Translations under genes and position numbers: made by a program
NCBI GenBank assembly: GCA_000151295.1
Contig: GG745352.1
Span: 820,402 to 884,401, forward strand
Direction of reading: 5' to 3'
Source of the DNA: Allomyces macrogynus ATCC 38327
Lineage: Eukaryota; Blastocladiomycota; Blastocladiomycetes; Blastocladiales; Blastocladiaceae
DNA: 64,000 nt
The notes under the pieces: model-generated
Seen by the model: only the letters and a program-made list of their open reading frames with translations
Databases searched by the model: none
What the model was told of the DNA's origin: nothing
Part shown: piece by piece, positions 23,293 through 34,057 of the stretch
Layout of the letters: each line of letters starts with the position of its first letter
How positions within the stretch are numbered: position 1 is the first letter of the stretch

Positions 23293-24973
23293 ATGGACGC
23301 CCACGATGCGCTTGACCGGCCGTCTACGCCATTACGCGCGCCAGTGGCCGCGGCAGGGGCCAAGACGAGCAAATCGGCAAGGTACTGGCACGCACAGTGC
23401 TCTCCACCCGCTCGCTTCGATCAGCGCCCTCTTCTTGCCGCCATCGTCTTGGCGCGACTGACCCACGACACCCGCACCAACCATCCCCAGCAAGCCTGAA
23501 ACGACCAAACCCGTCGACGCCTTCTTCCACGACATTCTCACGCAGCACGCGGCCCCGCCCGCCTTGCACGATGACGCCGAGGACGTCGACGAGCGGCTCA
23601 ACCGCATGTCTCACACGCTTGAGTCGCTCATCACCGACGCGCGGTCCGTCCTCGCCACACCCGAACCGACCGACCCGGAGCTCGACGCCGACCTCCTCGC
23701 CCTGCGTCGGCTGCGGCAGGCCCGTGCGCGCATGCTCGCTGAAGACCGCGCCGAACGCACGTTTGACGACGAGGCCTACACCGTCTCGTCGTTCCACTCG
23801 CAACCGGCCCCACTCACGCGCGCACGGCCGATTTCGTCCATGTCCGGGTCAGCCATTACCGCGCGCCGGTCGGTCTACGGCCCCTCGGCATTTGGCGGTG
23901 GGGCATCAGCGCCTCCGTCCACCCGGTCGCCGTCCCTGCGTGCCATGTCGATGCTCGCACATACGCCGCTGACCCCACCGCCACAACGTGTATTACCTGT
24001 GCGCGCATCGACGATCATGGGCCCGCCCGCCGTCCCGCCGCGGTACGCGGCCGTCTCCCGTCCTTCGTCCCGACCCGTGAGCGTTGCTGGTTACGTGCCC
24101 GTCGAGGACCCCGAGGACGTTATTGACCACGACGACGACGACGACGACTATCCCGGCGTCGCTGCCGCCGTGGAACCGCGCCTGCCCACGTACCCAATGT
24201 CGCGCAACAGCTCTGAGTACGGACTTGATGTCGTCTCCGAGTATTCGTTGACCCCGTCGGACTCGCCATCCGCCGGATATTTCGGCGCGCGCCGACCGGG
24301 TTTTCGCCCGCTGCAGTACGCGGCCCCCGTGTCCCCACCGCCGCCGACGATGGAGGAGTTGGCGTACTTGCCGCCCCCGCCACCAGTGGTACAACAGCAG
24401 ATTGTGTACCGTCCCTCGACACCCGTCCCGCTCGCGCCCGTCTTCAACGAGGAGCCGCCGACTCCGCACGAGGCGGCCGGGGCCGCGGCGGTGGCCTTAC
24501 TCAATGCGGCTCCGCCGCGGTTCTTGGATTCGGAGCCGCAGCTTATGATTCCGGGACCCGAGTCGTTGCTCGAGGCCGTTCTGCCGGGCGACCCGCAACC
24601 GGAACCGCAACCGCAACCAGAATCGTCCTCGCCGGGTTTCCTTGGCCTCGGCGCGCGCGCATGGACCGCAGTTCTCGGCCTCATGTACCTCGTCCTCGAC
24701 ACGACCACTTACCTCTGGGCCATGTTTGTCCTGCTCACGGCGTTTCTCGGGATCAAGGGGCTCTGGCGGTGGGTCGCGGAATTGTCGGACGATATTGTGG
24801 AGTTGATGGTGCTCGATGCGCCGGAACCGGCCAAGGCCGAGCGCAGTACCAAGAAGCGCGAGTCGACGGCGACCGCGTCGTCAAAGCGCAGGAAGTCGAC
24901 GGCAACGAATGCGTCGTCACGGAAGCGGGCCGGTGGGGCCCGTCGGTCCCAGGCACCGGCACCGGCCGCATGA
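23293..24973 (+). CDS. Hypothetical Pro-rich protein with one C-terminal hydrophobic segment
   Basis: Two exons, join(23293..23381, 23491..24973), joined in frame at GTACTG...CCCCAG (KSA-SKPETTKPVDAFFHD), give 523 residues. Residues 30-110 are charged and helical in character (DDAEDVDERLNRMSHTLESL). The middle is disordered and Pro/Ser-rich with an Asp run (DHDDDDDDY) and PPPPP stretches. Near the C-terminus there is a long hydrophobic stretch (AVLGLMYLVLDTTTYLWAMFVLLTAFLGIKGLW) that could be one long membrane helix or a hairpin, followed by a basic Ser/Lys-rich tail. This order suggests a tail-anchored or hairpin protein facing the cytosol. Family not recognised. Confidence 0.65.
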
Positions 24974-25314
24974 TGATGGTGGAGAGGGAATGTGAGGTGA
25001 GGAAACGAGAACAGGTGGAGATCACTGGTGTACATTACGGGAGCCCACCCCGCACCGTACTGTCGGAGGAGAGAGGGTCGATGCAGGTGGGGTGCTGAAA
25101 TTTCACAAGAATAGATTGCGATTTGCGTTTGCACGACGTGGGAATTCGTGTCACTCGAGAAACTGCGCGCACCAGAACGCGTGGTTGGCGTTGGTTGATG
25201 TCGCACCAGTCCAGTCCAATCGTTCGTCCCTCTGTTTGACAACTTGATCGTGCGTCGTGCGCCGCGTAGATGGCGGTCATTTCTCCACCGGCACATCCTG
25301 CTCAAAATCGCCAT
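24974..25314. other. Intergenic between convergent genes
   Basis: Shared 3' region of the Pro-rich protein gene (plus) and SEN2 (minus). No gene or repeat seen. Confidence 0.5.
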
Positions 25315-26936
25315 TTATTCCCGATTCCGGTCGGGCGACCAGCGCCCGACCTCAATCGCATGTACCGGCGTCCGGCGCACGTCCACGACCACTCGCCAAT
25401 CGTACCGCGGCCCCGGCGCCTTTTCTTCACTCGGCGCCGGTAATGCACGCGGCTCGTTGGAGACGAGCACGGTCCACGCCCGTGTCGTGCCCAAGTGTAC
25501 GAGCCATAACCAAAACCACATCATTTGCCACAGCGCCAAAGTGCCGGACCAGCTGGCGACGGTTGCCGCGGTGAAGAGCGTTGCAGCCGGGTTCGCGCGG
25601 ACGAGCGCCGTGGAGGAGGAGGTGGTGGAGTGGGCAAGTGGGAGGCGAGGGGACGGCGGGGCGTTGTTGGGGTCGCCGAGGACAACGTAGCAGAGGAGGA
25701 GTTTCTGGGAAATCGAGATGAGGCCAGGAATGTAAGCGATTTGGCGGAGAAGCGGAGAATATATGCGCACAAACCTTTTTGGAGTGCGTTACGACGCGTA
25801 GTGCCGACTGGAGCCACGTAACACCGTGGTGCGCGGCCACCGTTACTGATGCCGTCGTCGCATCGTCTTGCTGGTTGGGGAGCTGGCCCACTTGGTCGGC
25901 AGTCTTGACTGGCACGATGCGCACGGCAAATGGCGCGTGGCCGTGGTTTGGGCCCTTGGAGTAGAGCACTACGGTGGAGAGTGTCAAAAAAAACGCGAGA
26001 AGCAATCGCGGGTGGTCGAAGTCGTCAACATACCAAAATCGGCGCCATATTTGAGCCCGCACTTGGGCACCCACGGCGGATCGCGCGACCGCCAGGCATG
26101 ATAGGCAGCAAATCGAGCCGCGGCGTGTCGACAGGTTGCGAATCTGAGCGTGGCCCACATGTCGTCCAGCGTGACCTGTGAGCTGGTGGAGGAGGTAGAG
26201 GCAATGTGCAGCATGCCGTGCAAAGCGAGGAACATGGCCTCTTCCGGGAGCAATTGCAGTTGTTCGAGATTGGGGTTGAGGTCGTTTTCGGTTGCGAGTT
26301 GTTGCGCGCGAGCCTGTATGACATTTCGATGATCAGTCGCGTCGTTGCGAGTACAATCTCTATTTTGATCAGCAAGCGTACCGTAGCAGCATCGACCAGC
26401 GACGGCGCTGGTGGAACCGAAACTCCTTCACCTCCACCCTCTTCAGCTCCTCCTCCTCCGGCACGCGCTTGCCGACGCGCATCCTTGCGGGCGAGCGCTA
26501 CGTCCTCGGCAAACTCGTTTCCCGTGGTGCGTCGCGGTCCACGTCGCCTCCTCGAGGTTGGCGCGCGATTCGGGTCCAGTCGAGCCTGCGTGCGTGCCCA
26601 CCAGGTGGGTTCGCTGCGGCTGAGCGTGCCGGTACCGTAGGACCCGCCACGCCAGGTGGTGGACCAGAGCGCAGTGATGGCTTGGGAATCGGTGACGAGA
26701 ACGGCCGCGTGCAGGTCGCCCTTGACGAGGGTAGCGGGCCAGGGCGGCGGGGTAAGGTCGGCAGGTGGAGACCTCGGTGCGCGAGCGTAGCTGGACCGTG
26801 CAGCCGGGCGAGCGGCGGGTACGTGAGCGGGCGTGGGCGAGCATTCTGGCGTGTGAGGACTTGAGGCATTGGTGCTGTTGCTGCTGGCGAGGTAGGGACC
26901 GTTGGCGGGAGCGGGCATGCTCGGGGGCTCGGCCAT
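25315..26936 (-). CDS. SEN2: tRNA-splicing endonuclease catalytic subunit Sen2
   Basis: Cuts the 5' splice site of intron-containing tRNAs within the four-subunit TSEN complex. Four exons: complement(26382..26936), complement(26034..26313), complement(25775..25968) and complement(25315..25704), phases 0, 1 and 0, giving about 472 residues. Seen: GTGTLSRSEPTWW (Sen2 hallmark); PEEAMFLALHGML; then the nuclease core [33 protein letters not shown], with the candidate catalytic Tyr in VLY, the His in GPNHGHAPF and the Lys in HSKKKLLLCYV. A basic linker separates the two halves. The first ATG at 27188 is also in frame, but it would run through the start of the divergent LRRC51 gene, so I prefer 26936 (MAEPPSMPAPANG). 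The last intron is only about 70 nt. The family call is firm; the N-terminus is not. Confidence 0.88.
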
Positions 26937-27115
26937 TCTTGCTCGGCGTGCCGAGTCGCGGGGCGGTGTGGGCGTCCGGCTGGGCAGCGCGGCTCGCTGG
27001 CCGGCGTCGTCGGTGCGGTGCGGGAAGCTGGCGTGCTTGCCAGAGCAAACAGAGGAGCGCGCGGCTGTGAAGGCCGCGGTTGCGGCTGTCGCGATCAGCG
27101 CCCGCGGTGGAGAAA

Positions 27116-27794
27116 ATGGAGCTGCGGGAGCGAGAGCGGAGTGCGCGCGGTGACACACTGCCACGTGACGCGCGCCGCTGGGCGGCATCCCGGCGCCGTG
27201 CTGCCGAGCTGCCAACAGCGCCGCCGTCTGCCTCACCCAGCAGTCGACGGCGGCGCGATCTGGTGCAGGTGGCGCCTCGAGTACCGATCCGACCGCGCCA
27301 AAAGTCAAGTGCCGCGACCAGCACCGTCGTGCGCGTCGCCCTCAAGCTCGGCAACAACCAGCTCGCCAAGGCTCGACCTGAGCTTCAACCTCACCGCGAT
27401 TGACGAGGTGCGTGCACCCTTCACCTGCTTCATGTTCTCAGCACTCGCCACACCTTCGTTTGTAAACCAGGCCGTCGCCCTCTGCCCAAATATCACGCAC
27501 CTCAACCTGCACGCCAACGCCATCGAAAACCTCCGAGCCGTCGAACGCGCCCTGACCAAGCTACCGTGCGCGCAACATCTCGCCACGCTCACCATGCATA
27601 GTAATCCGGCCGCCGCTAACAAGAACTACAAGACGGCCATCTTGCGCGCATGCCCGCGGCTACGTCACCTCGATTTCGGCGGCCTCTCGCGCGGCGACCG
27701 GTCAACGGCACAGGACACGGCCGGAAATGGAGGCAAGGGCGCCGGCGCACCGCGGACGGCGGCCGTAGGCGCAGGCGAGGGGAAGAGGGACTGA
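27116..27794 (+). CDS. LRRC51: LRRC51-like leucine-rich-repeat protein (cilium-associated family)
   Basis: The C-terminal exon (27471-27794) reads CPNITHLNLHANAIENLRAVE, then TLTMHSNPAAANKNYKTAIL and LRHLDFGGLSRGDRSTA, matching the LRRC51 pattern of LRRs ending in a DFSGVTKADRTTA-like motif. An intron at 27408-27470 (GTGCGT...CAG) joins LSFNLTAIDE to AVALCP. Upstream, ALKLGNNQLAK is in a different frame from LDLSFNLTAIDE: removing one base near 27371 would restore it, and about 20 residues of the usual repeat are missing there. So an intron, a deletion or an assembly gap is likely. The proposed start at ATG 27116 is tentative. LRRC51 is found in organisms with motile cilia, which fits a zoosporic fungus. 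It is divergent from SEN2, about 180 bp apart. Confidence 0.7.
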
Positions 27795-28429
27795 GACAGT
27801 GGGAGAGGACTGGGAACTGAGGAAGGCTTTCGTCAAGGATTACCGTTTCGAGCCATTTTGTCAGTTTCCTCCACAGACTGCCTACGAGACATATCAGCGA
27901 AATGACCCGACTGTCACCAGAACAGGTCCTCAAACCAAGCTTCCGGCAGCTTCCTGCTCATAAATACCAACTATCTGTACGTCTGGGCAATGATCGGGGA
28001 TGAAAGATCTGCTCAAAGGCGAACGAAAATCATCCCCACCGCTCTCAAAACACGTCGCCACAGGCTGGCCGCCAAGAACACGAAACTGCACCCCGTCAAC
28101 GATAAAAAGGCGGCGCCGGCGGTCGTGGTCGTGTCATGAGTTGTGACGTGGGCCTTTGTGACTGTGAGCTCTCCTCCACCGCTGCGATCGAGCCCGCGCC
28201 GACGTTCCACGTCAGTTGGTTCGCTTGCCACAGCTTTGCACACAGCCTTCAATACCAACGATTCGGCGCCGTCGCTCTCCAGCTCATTTTCTCGCCCTCC
28301 GCCCACACCTTCAAGGTATTGCTTGACTGTACGACAGTCGATACATATCGCGACCATGACCCTAGACGACCTTTTTTTCCTCCTTGCGGTTCCCATCAAG
28401 CAGTATCCGTCAACAACTGGCCGCGCATT
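27795..28429. other. Intergenic, no supported gene
   Basis: Downstream of LRRC51 and upstream of a broken membrane-protein copy. Open frames here lack motifs; no RNA gene or repeat recognised. Confidence 0.5.
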
Positions 28430-29517
28430 ATGAGCGATTTCGACTGCTGCTGCCGTGTTACCCTCATTGCGCTCTGTGAGGCTCCAAGTTACGCTTCCTT
28501 TGACACGGGCGACTATTGCTGTCACCTCTCTCCCTTCACTTGCTGTCTGCTCGCTCCATTGCTGGTATGTACGGGCAATGGCACTTTTTCTCCCATGGTT
28601 CCTCCCTCACAATTCAACCTTGACGGATCCACAACATAGCGATCGACCAAGTCGGATGAGAGCGAGCCTGACCCGACAGCGCCATGGAAACGCGAAAAAG
28701 CCATCATTCCGCCACTATGGGCGGTCATTCCGTGCCTTGCGAGTCTTGTCGGATTTTTCCTGGACACCTACTCGCTCTCCAATCTGATTCCGTCCAAAGT
28801 CTATCGGTCTCTGGGGGTCATGATCGGAGCAAAGACGATGTCCCCCTCCCGGATCTGCCGAATGAGGGCATGTCCATTATCCCAATCATTTTTTGGACGT
28901 ATGTGGGGTTGATCTTTGCTGTCGCGGTGGTCAACTTTTGGATCGCGGTCTGGATCGTCATGAAACGCTTGGCCCGCAACAACAAGGAGAACCAGTTTGA
29001 AGCGTGGTTCAATGATGACGGCAAATTCATGACGGGGGTCATGGTCATTCTGTCCTTTGCAAGCGTCACTAGTTTGAGCGTGTTGCAGTGTCGCACATTC
29101 AAGTGGACGTGCTTCTAGTGCCGATCGAGCAGCGCCGGTTTTGGCTGGACTTGGCGCGATTTGTATTTTCCAAGGGCTGGTGGTACGTGCCCGATTCCGC
29201 TATTCATTATTTCGAATCGATGAACTAGGATGAATGGGTGCTCTAACTTGATAGCTTCGCAACCGTAGAATATCGCCAAATGTGGTCTCCAAATCTTTAT
29301 CCGCTTGCAGTTTGGTGCCCTGTGGACAGTCGTCAAGACCTTGAATTTCCAACAGCTCTTTGCCAAACGGGCTGACTTGTTGATGCTTGCCGCCATCGTT
29401 TTTTCCTTTGTATCCGCCTTGTTCAACTTTACTGTCGCCATAATCACCGGGTGCTCTCAGTCAAAAACGCAAGATGAAGAGGAACGGCTCGCCCATTATT
29501 CAAGCCACCACTATTAG
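28430..29517 (+). pseudogene. Multi-pass membrane protein, family member 2 (frameshifted)
   Basis: Collinear with the intact members at 11708-12812 and 30175-31206. A GTATGT...ACATAG intron (28565-28639) precedes an exon reading EPDPTAPWKREKAIIPPLW and GFFLDTYSL. The frame then slips near 28840 (about five extra bases in a CCCCCTCCC run) into MSIIPIIFWTYVGLIFAVAVV and LARNNKENQFEAWF. A second slip at 29117 gives a premature TAG right after FKWTCF; one base on, the frame continues VPIEQRRFWLDLARF. The last exon (NIAKCGLQIFIRLQFGALW) ends near 29517 and looks intact. Two independent slips argue for a dead copy rather than an unseen intron. Confidence 0.65.
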
Positions 29518-30174
29518 CCCCATCATCACCTCGTTTGGCTAGCTTTCATTTGCGTCAAGTTAGTCTCGGTTTGCTATGTTGTCTGGCATTTTGAGTTGCT
29601 GTTGCTCGTTTTTGCATTATCCACGTTCACTGTCAATTCCTCTCTCCATCAATTAAATCTCGATTTGCGTGCACTCACATGTCATAATTCAAGAGCGCGG
29701 ATTCTCCAGCCCCGCGTCCGTGAATGGCCAGATTATTCAGGATCAATCAAAACGATCTCATTCGCAAATCTCCACGTCAGTTCGAGAGCTTTGAGCAGGC
29801 GGCCTGTACCACGTCCTTCACTCGACACAAATGATTGGCCTGTTGTTTGAGCCAGCGGCGCACCACCTTCAAGTTTCGATTTCCAAGTCATTTACCTGAT
29901 GGTCAGCAAGTATAAAATGCTAGCCGTCCCACCCGATTGGCCGTGCATCTTCGAAAATCGTTGACAGCACATCTGACTCGCGCACCACATCGATTCACTC
30001 AGCATAAAACCAGCCGCCCGTGCCTGGCCGACGTCTCCTCTCCCCACGGTCGGCTTATTCTGCGCATGCTCATTGTGCTCGCCCAGTCGACGGAGATCTT
30101 TCACCAAGCGCGACAACAAGGCGCACGAGTATTCTTCAATTTGGACGCAACTGCCACGTTTGTTCAGAACAGCC
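29518..30174. other. Intergenic, promoter region of membrane-protein member 3
   Basis: No gene recognised. A TATA-like TATAAAAT lies at 29911. Confidence 0.5.
29911..29918 (+). promoter_or_regulatory. TATA-like element
   Basis: TATAAAAT, 264 bp upstream of the ATG at 30175, in otherwise unremarkable sequence. Weak candidate for a core promoter. Confidence 0.25.
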
Positions 30175-31206
30175 ATGGGATTCCGGTCTCTAGTCGCTGG
30201 ACTACTTCAAGCTGCGGCCAACAGGGTGGTAAGTACTCTGGTTCACGCTCTGCACAATCACGGTGCGCCTGCTGCACTGATCCCTCTAACTATTGGAGAC
30301 CATGGCCGTTGTAGCAACCCACGAGTAACACCATGACAAGGAATGGAGAGCCTGTTGTCTCGGCACTTGTGGTGACCATTCAATTATTTGCCAGCGCTGC
30401 AGGATTCATTCTCGACGTAATGATGTTTCTTACGCTGCGTCCATCCAAGGTCACATCGACGCAGCTTGGAAACTTGGAAAAGACACAGGCACGCGCAATG
30501 GCTCCAAAGCTCGTCTATAACGGCACACCTGTCATTCCGGCCCTGTTCTGGGCCTACTTTGGCATTATCGTCATTGTCGCTGTCTTTAACTGGGGCGTGA
30601 CAGGTATCCTCTTGCAGCGACGTTTGGGTCGCCACGACGGCAACAACGAATTCAAGAGGTGGATTGACAACGTGGAAATTACTGGCACCAAGTGGGTGAC
30701 TGGGCTCACCTGGCTCGTGTGCTTTCTGGGGGTGGCCAATCTGAACATCATGCAGTGCCGTGCATGGGACAAGGGCTTTCTTGCTGCTCCAATTGAGACG
30801 GACAGGTTCTGGATGAACCTGGGAAAATGGGGTCTGTTCCAAGCTGTCATGGTTCGTACTTGCTTGACACAGGAACAAAATGATGAACCGGGTAGTTTTC
30901 TATCATTTCCATCATTGACAATTGTAGAACTTGGCCAAGCTCGGCCTGCAAATCTTCTTCCGCGTGCAATTTGATGGCCTGTGGCCACTGATCAAGGAAA
31001 ACCACCTCATTTTTGCATCATGGACCAATGTTGTGATGCTCGTGACGCTCGCTGTTTCCGGGGTGACCACCGTCCTGAATATGTTTGTTTCTCTCATCAC
31101 AATCATGGCGCAACAACCATCCGATGAGCGGACTCCACTTGTTGACCCGCCATCGCAGACCTGGGGTGAATGGGTTTGGAGTTTGTGGAATGGCTCATAC
31201 AGGTAA
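30175..31206 (+). CDS. Multi-pass membrane protein, family member 3
   Basis: Three exons, join(30175..30228, 30315..30851, 30928..31206), about 289 residues. Exon 1 is again 18 codons (MGFRSLVAGLLQAAANRV) and the introns fall at the same places as in member 1. The donor GTTCGTACTTGC at the second intron closely resembles that of member 1. Hydrophobic segments: VVSALVVTIQLFASAAGFIL, VIPALFWAYFGIIVIVAVF, WVTGLTWLVCFLGVANL and VVMLVTLAVSGVTTVLNMF. Shared family blocks: TLRPS.VTS, QCRAW..GFL.APIE.D.FW and NLAKLGLQIFFRVQF. Likely four membrane helices with an amphipathic re-entrant segment at NLAKLG. Function unknown; the gene appears intact. Confidence 0.75.
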
Positions 31207-31513
31207 TCTCGTCGGCCAGTTTGTCATTTTTCATTTCATTTTGTTGGGGAAATTTTTTCCTGCTACAAATACATGCTCCCTAAAGCTGTGCAAATCACGT
31301 CGGGCCATGACCTTCAAATTCGGTTTTTGCCGCTTTTCTTGGTGGCCGAGGGAAATGGCCTGCCATCAATCACAAGCAACCATATGCGTGTGATCGTGTT
31401 CCTACGGTCACCCCCTGTCCAACCCCTCCACACATCCAGCGACGCGTGAACCACGGTCTCCCTCCAAATTAATTCCTTATCACCGGACGAGATTGCGGCA
31501 AGATCAATTCCAT
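31207..31513. other. Short intergenic region
   Basis: No gene or repeat seen. Confidence 0.5.
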
Positions 31514-33317
31514 ATGGCATCAGTAATACCTGCAGCAGGGACCGAGAAGCGGATAGCAAGTGTCGCCAATCATTGCGCTCCGATCCCGCAGATTTTGGAG
31601 CAGCTTCCCGACCTTCTGCTCGCGTCACTTTGCAGCTGGCTGTTCACGCTTGGTAGCTCGCGCTCGGTCCTCGAATTTGCACTTGCTGCGCCCGCGTTTT
31701 ATGCGCCCGCTATTCGTGTCACGATCCAAAATGCCAGCGAGTTTGCATTTCTTGAGCCTGACAGCCCAAACCAGCTCCACGTCGATCGCTCGAAGAGTGG
31801 ATTGCTTGGGTCGTTTTGGGACGACGACAATGATAGTTCCGACGATGACGAGCATGCTGAAGAGCATGACGACTACGAGGAAGGGGACGAGACGGGCGCC
31901 ACGGACGACGGCGACACGCACATTGGACGCCAATTCTATCCACCGCGTCCAGCCTAGCGCAAGCGCTTCTGTGGTCTTCCCTGCTTGGCGTCGCGCTATT
32001 GGACGCTCGTTCCCACCCCGGCGCGGCAGATCCGGTACTTCACCATCAGCGACGACCTCGAGGACATTACCAATTTTGGCATGATCTCGCCGCAGTGCCA
32101 AAAATTGACGCTCGGTCCATTTCCGGACTTGAGTGACAACTTGCCGACCATTCCCTGGTCTGTCGAATGGCTCATGCTCGATAATTTAACAACGCGAAGC
32201 GACGGTTTTTGAGCGCGCGTTTATTCATGAAGCGCTGCTGCCAAACCTGCAGTCATTGACGATTTGCGAGTTGGGAGGTTGCGAGGGCGACAAGTTGCAG
32301 ATGCACCTATTTGCGTATCATCTGCCCTCGTCACTCGTCGAGCTCAAGATCAAAGAGTCGTGCGATAACTTTCTTGCCGCGGCGATGGTGCACAGGCTCG
32401 CCAATGTGCTGGGCAGGCTACCACATCTCAAGGTATTTCATTTGAACGAGTTCCCGTACCTAAAGGGCATGGCCGATGTCGTGGGGAGCTTGCCACACAC
32501 AGGCATGTGCGAGATTCGGCTGCGCTTGGGGGCGAGGCGCGCAAGGCGCACAAGCTGACAGCGCTCAAGAACACTGCTGCGTGCGTGCCGGACTCGGTCA
32601 AGACGCTGGGCTTCTCCGTCTCGATCAATGGCGCCTTAATTGACGCGGTAGGGGGTGGAGAGCATGAGGGGGAGGGTGATGACGACGCGGATTTTGCCGT
32701 GCTGGAATCCTTAATTGTTCTGGCTGAGCCGCTCAAACAGTTGCTGGTCGTGACTCGCTGTTTCCAGCTCACGGTCCCAGTTCAGACCGAGCTCACGATT
32801 GAACACCTCAACAACCGTCTCCAGCACATCTATCGCAGTCCAAATTTGACTCTAAAGAGCTCGCGCGCGACTTGTTCGCGCCTGCCACCAAAGCTCAATT
32901 CGCTCACTCTCCAAGCGTGCAGTCTGACCACGCAGCATGTCACGTCACTGACCACATTGTGGCCGCCCGCTCACCCACCTTGTCCTCGGCAACAATCAGC
33001 TCTCCAAGGCCCCAATGCCACTCAAGCTCGAGCTCAAGCTCAAGTACCTCGGTCTTTGGGGCCACGTGATGCTCCGAGGAACAGGCACTGATGACCACGC
33101 TGTGTGGGTGTCTGCGTTGCTGCAGTCGCTGCACAAGCTCAAGATGCCAAGTGATGACTGTGCGATGCTTGCTGTCACTGATACGCTGCTAACGCATCAT
33201 CCCGCCTGGCCACAGCATTGGCGGTTGCAGTTGCAGACGCTGGCTGGCGTGTACTTGTGGCCAGTGGATTATCGCGCGCAATTGCAGGAGAAGTTTGACC
33301 TGGCTGAGAGACTGTGA
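31514..33317 (+). pseudogene. Diverged F-box-like / LRR relative, frameshifted
   Basis: From ATG 31514. An F-box-like start (LPDLLLASLCSWLF...FALAAPAFYAPAIRV) corresponds to the LPTVVL...APRLFAPAV block of the array at 4.3-11.3 kb. An acidic insertion follows (DDDNDSSDDDEHAEEHDDYEEGD), then a stop at 31955. The related block RYWTLVPTPARQIRYFTISDD (like KWSLLPIR...LRFS) is in another frame. More breaks follow at 32210, 32560 and 32990; the last 100 codons (MPLKLELKLKYLGLW...) end at 33317. Several of these breaks could be introns, but I found no convincing splice pairs. Confidence 0.5.
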
Positions 33318-33336
33318 GCGGTTTGAGAGGAGGAGG

Positions 33337-33513
33337 TTTCGCAAGGTTGAGCAGGGAGATTTGGTGTGCACTCCACACTTTGACAGTGGTGGCAACCATA
33401 ACCTAGGTTGCCACCATCATTTACACAAGAATCCAACTCAAACAGCCCCAACAAGGAAACAAAGAAGGAAAGCAGCAAAGAAAAGACACAAACACGAGCT
33501 GAACACTTTGACA
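33337..33513 (-). mobile_element. Solo LTR of the Ty1/copia family
   Basis: 177 bp, close in sequence to the LTRs at 47573, 48423 and 49662 but inverted. Flanked by a perfect 5-bp direct repeat GGAGG (33332-33336 and 33514-33518), a target-site duplication. Read on the minus strand it begins TGTCAAAGTG and ends CTTGCGAAA. It lies 20 bp past the stop of the LRR relic, as expected after LTR-LTR recombination removed an element. Confidence 0.85.
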
Positions 33514-33518
33514 GGAGG

Positions 33519-34057
33519 TGGGGAACTGGATAGCATCACGTTTCATTGGGTCCATGGAAACGCAACGACACTGTTCGAAGTTGAAACTATGGAGATCAAG
33601 AGGGGAGATGGTGCTGTTTGAACACACGTGTGCAAGCGTGCATTCTTGGCTGAAAGCAGGGGAGCTTAGCTCCCTTGCTGAAAAGGAGTAACGTCATGAC
33701 TTGAATCAACTATTGAAGCATTTCATCCGTCAGTCACTGTTAGAGCCATAGAATGCCATCGGCAATTGTTTCTTGTGTGACCATACAAAGTACCGACTGC
33801 AACCTCCAGTTGGCGGCGAGCCATTCATTCCGTACCATGGACGCGACTGACACAGAAATGATTTCATCGTGCCGTTGAACACGTTTGCTCTTGGCATGTG
33901 CCAATGCCTCAAGCACAAGTTCAAGTCCCGTTCCGACTTGCGAGTGTAGTGCTTTTCATGACAGGAGAGAGGAGCACACAAAGCGAGGATTTGTGCGTCA
34001 AGATCCAACCGAGCGAAACATAGCGGACACATTGACATCGAGGCATCCGACACAAAT
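33519..34057. other. Intergenic, no supported gene
   Basis: Between the solo LTR and the 3' end of the F-box/EF-hand gene. Nothing recognised. Confidence 0.5.

Noticed and set aside
26936..27308. N-terminal extension of SEN2 to 27188 or beyond
   Set aside because: Would overlap the divergent LRRC51 5' region in antisense and has only low-complexity residues.
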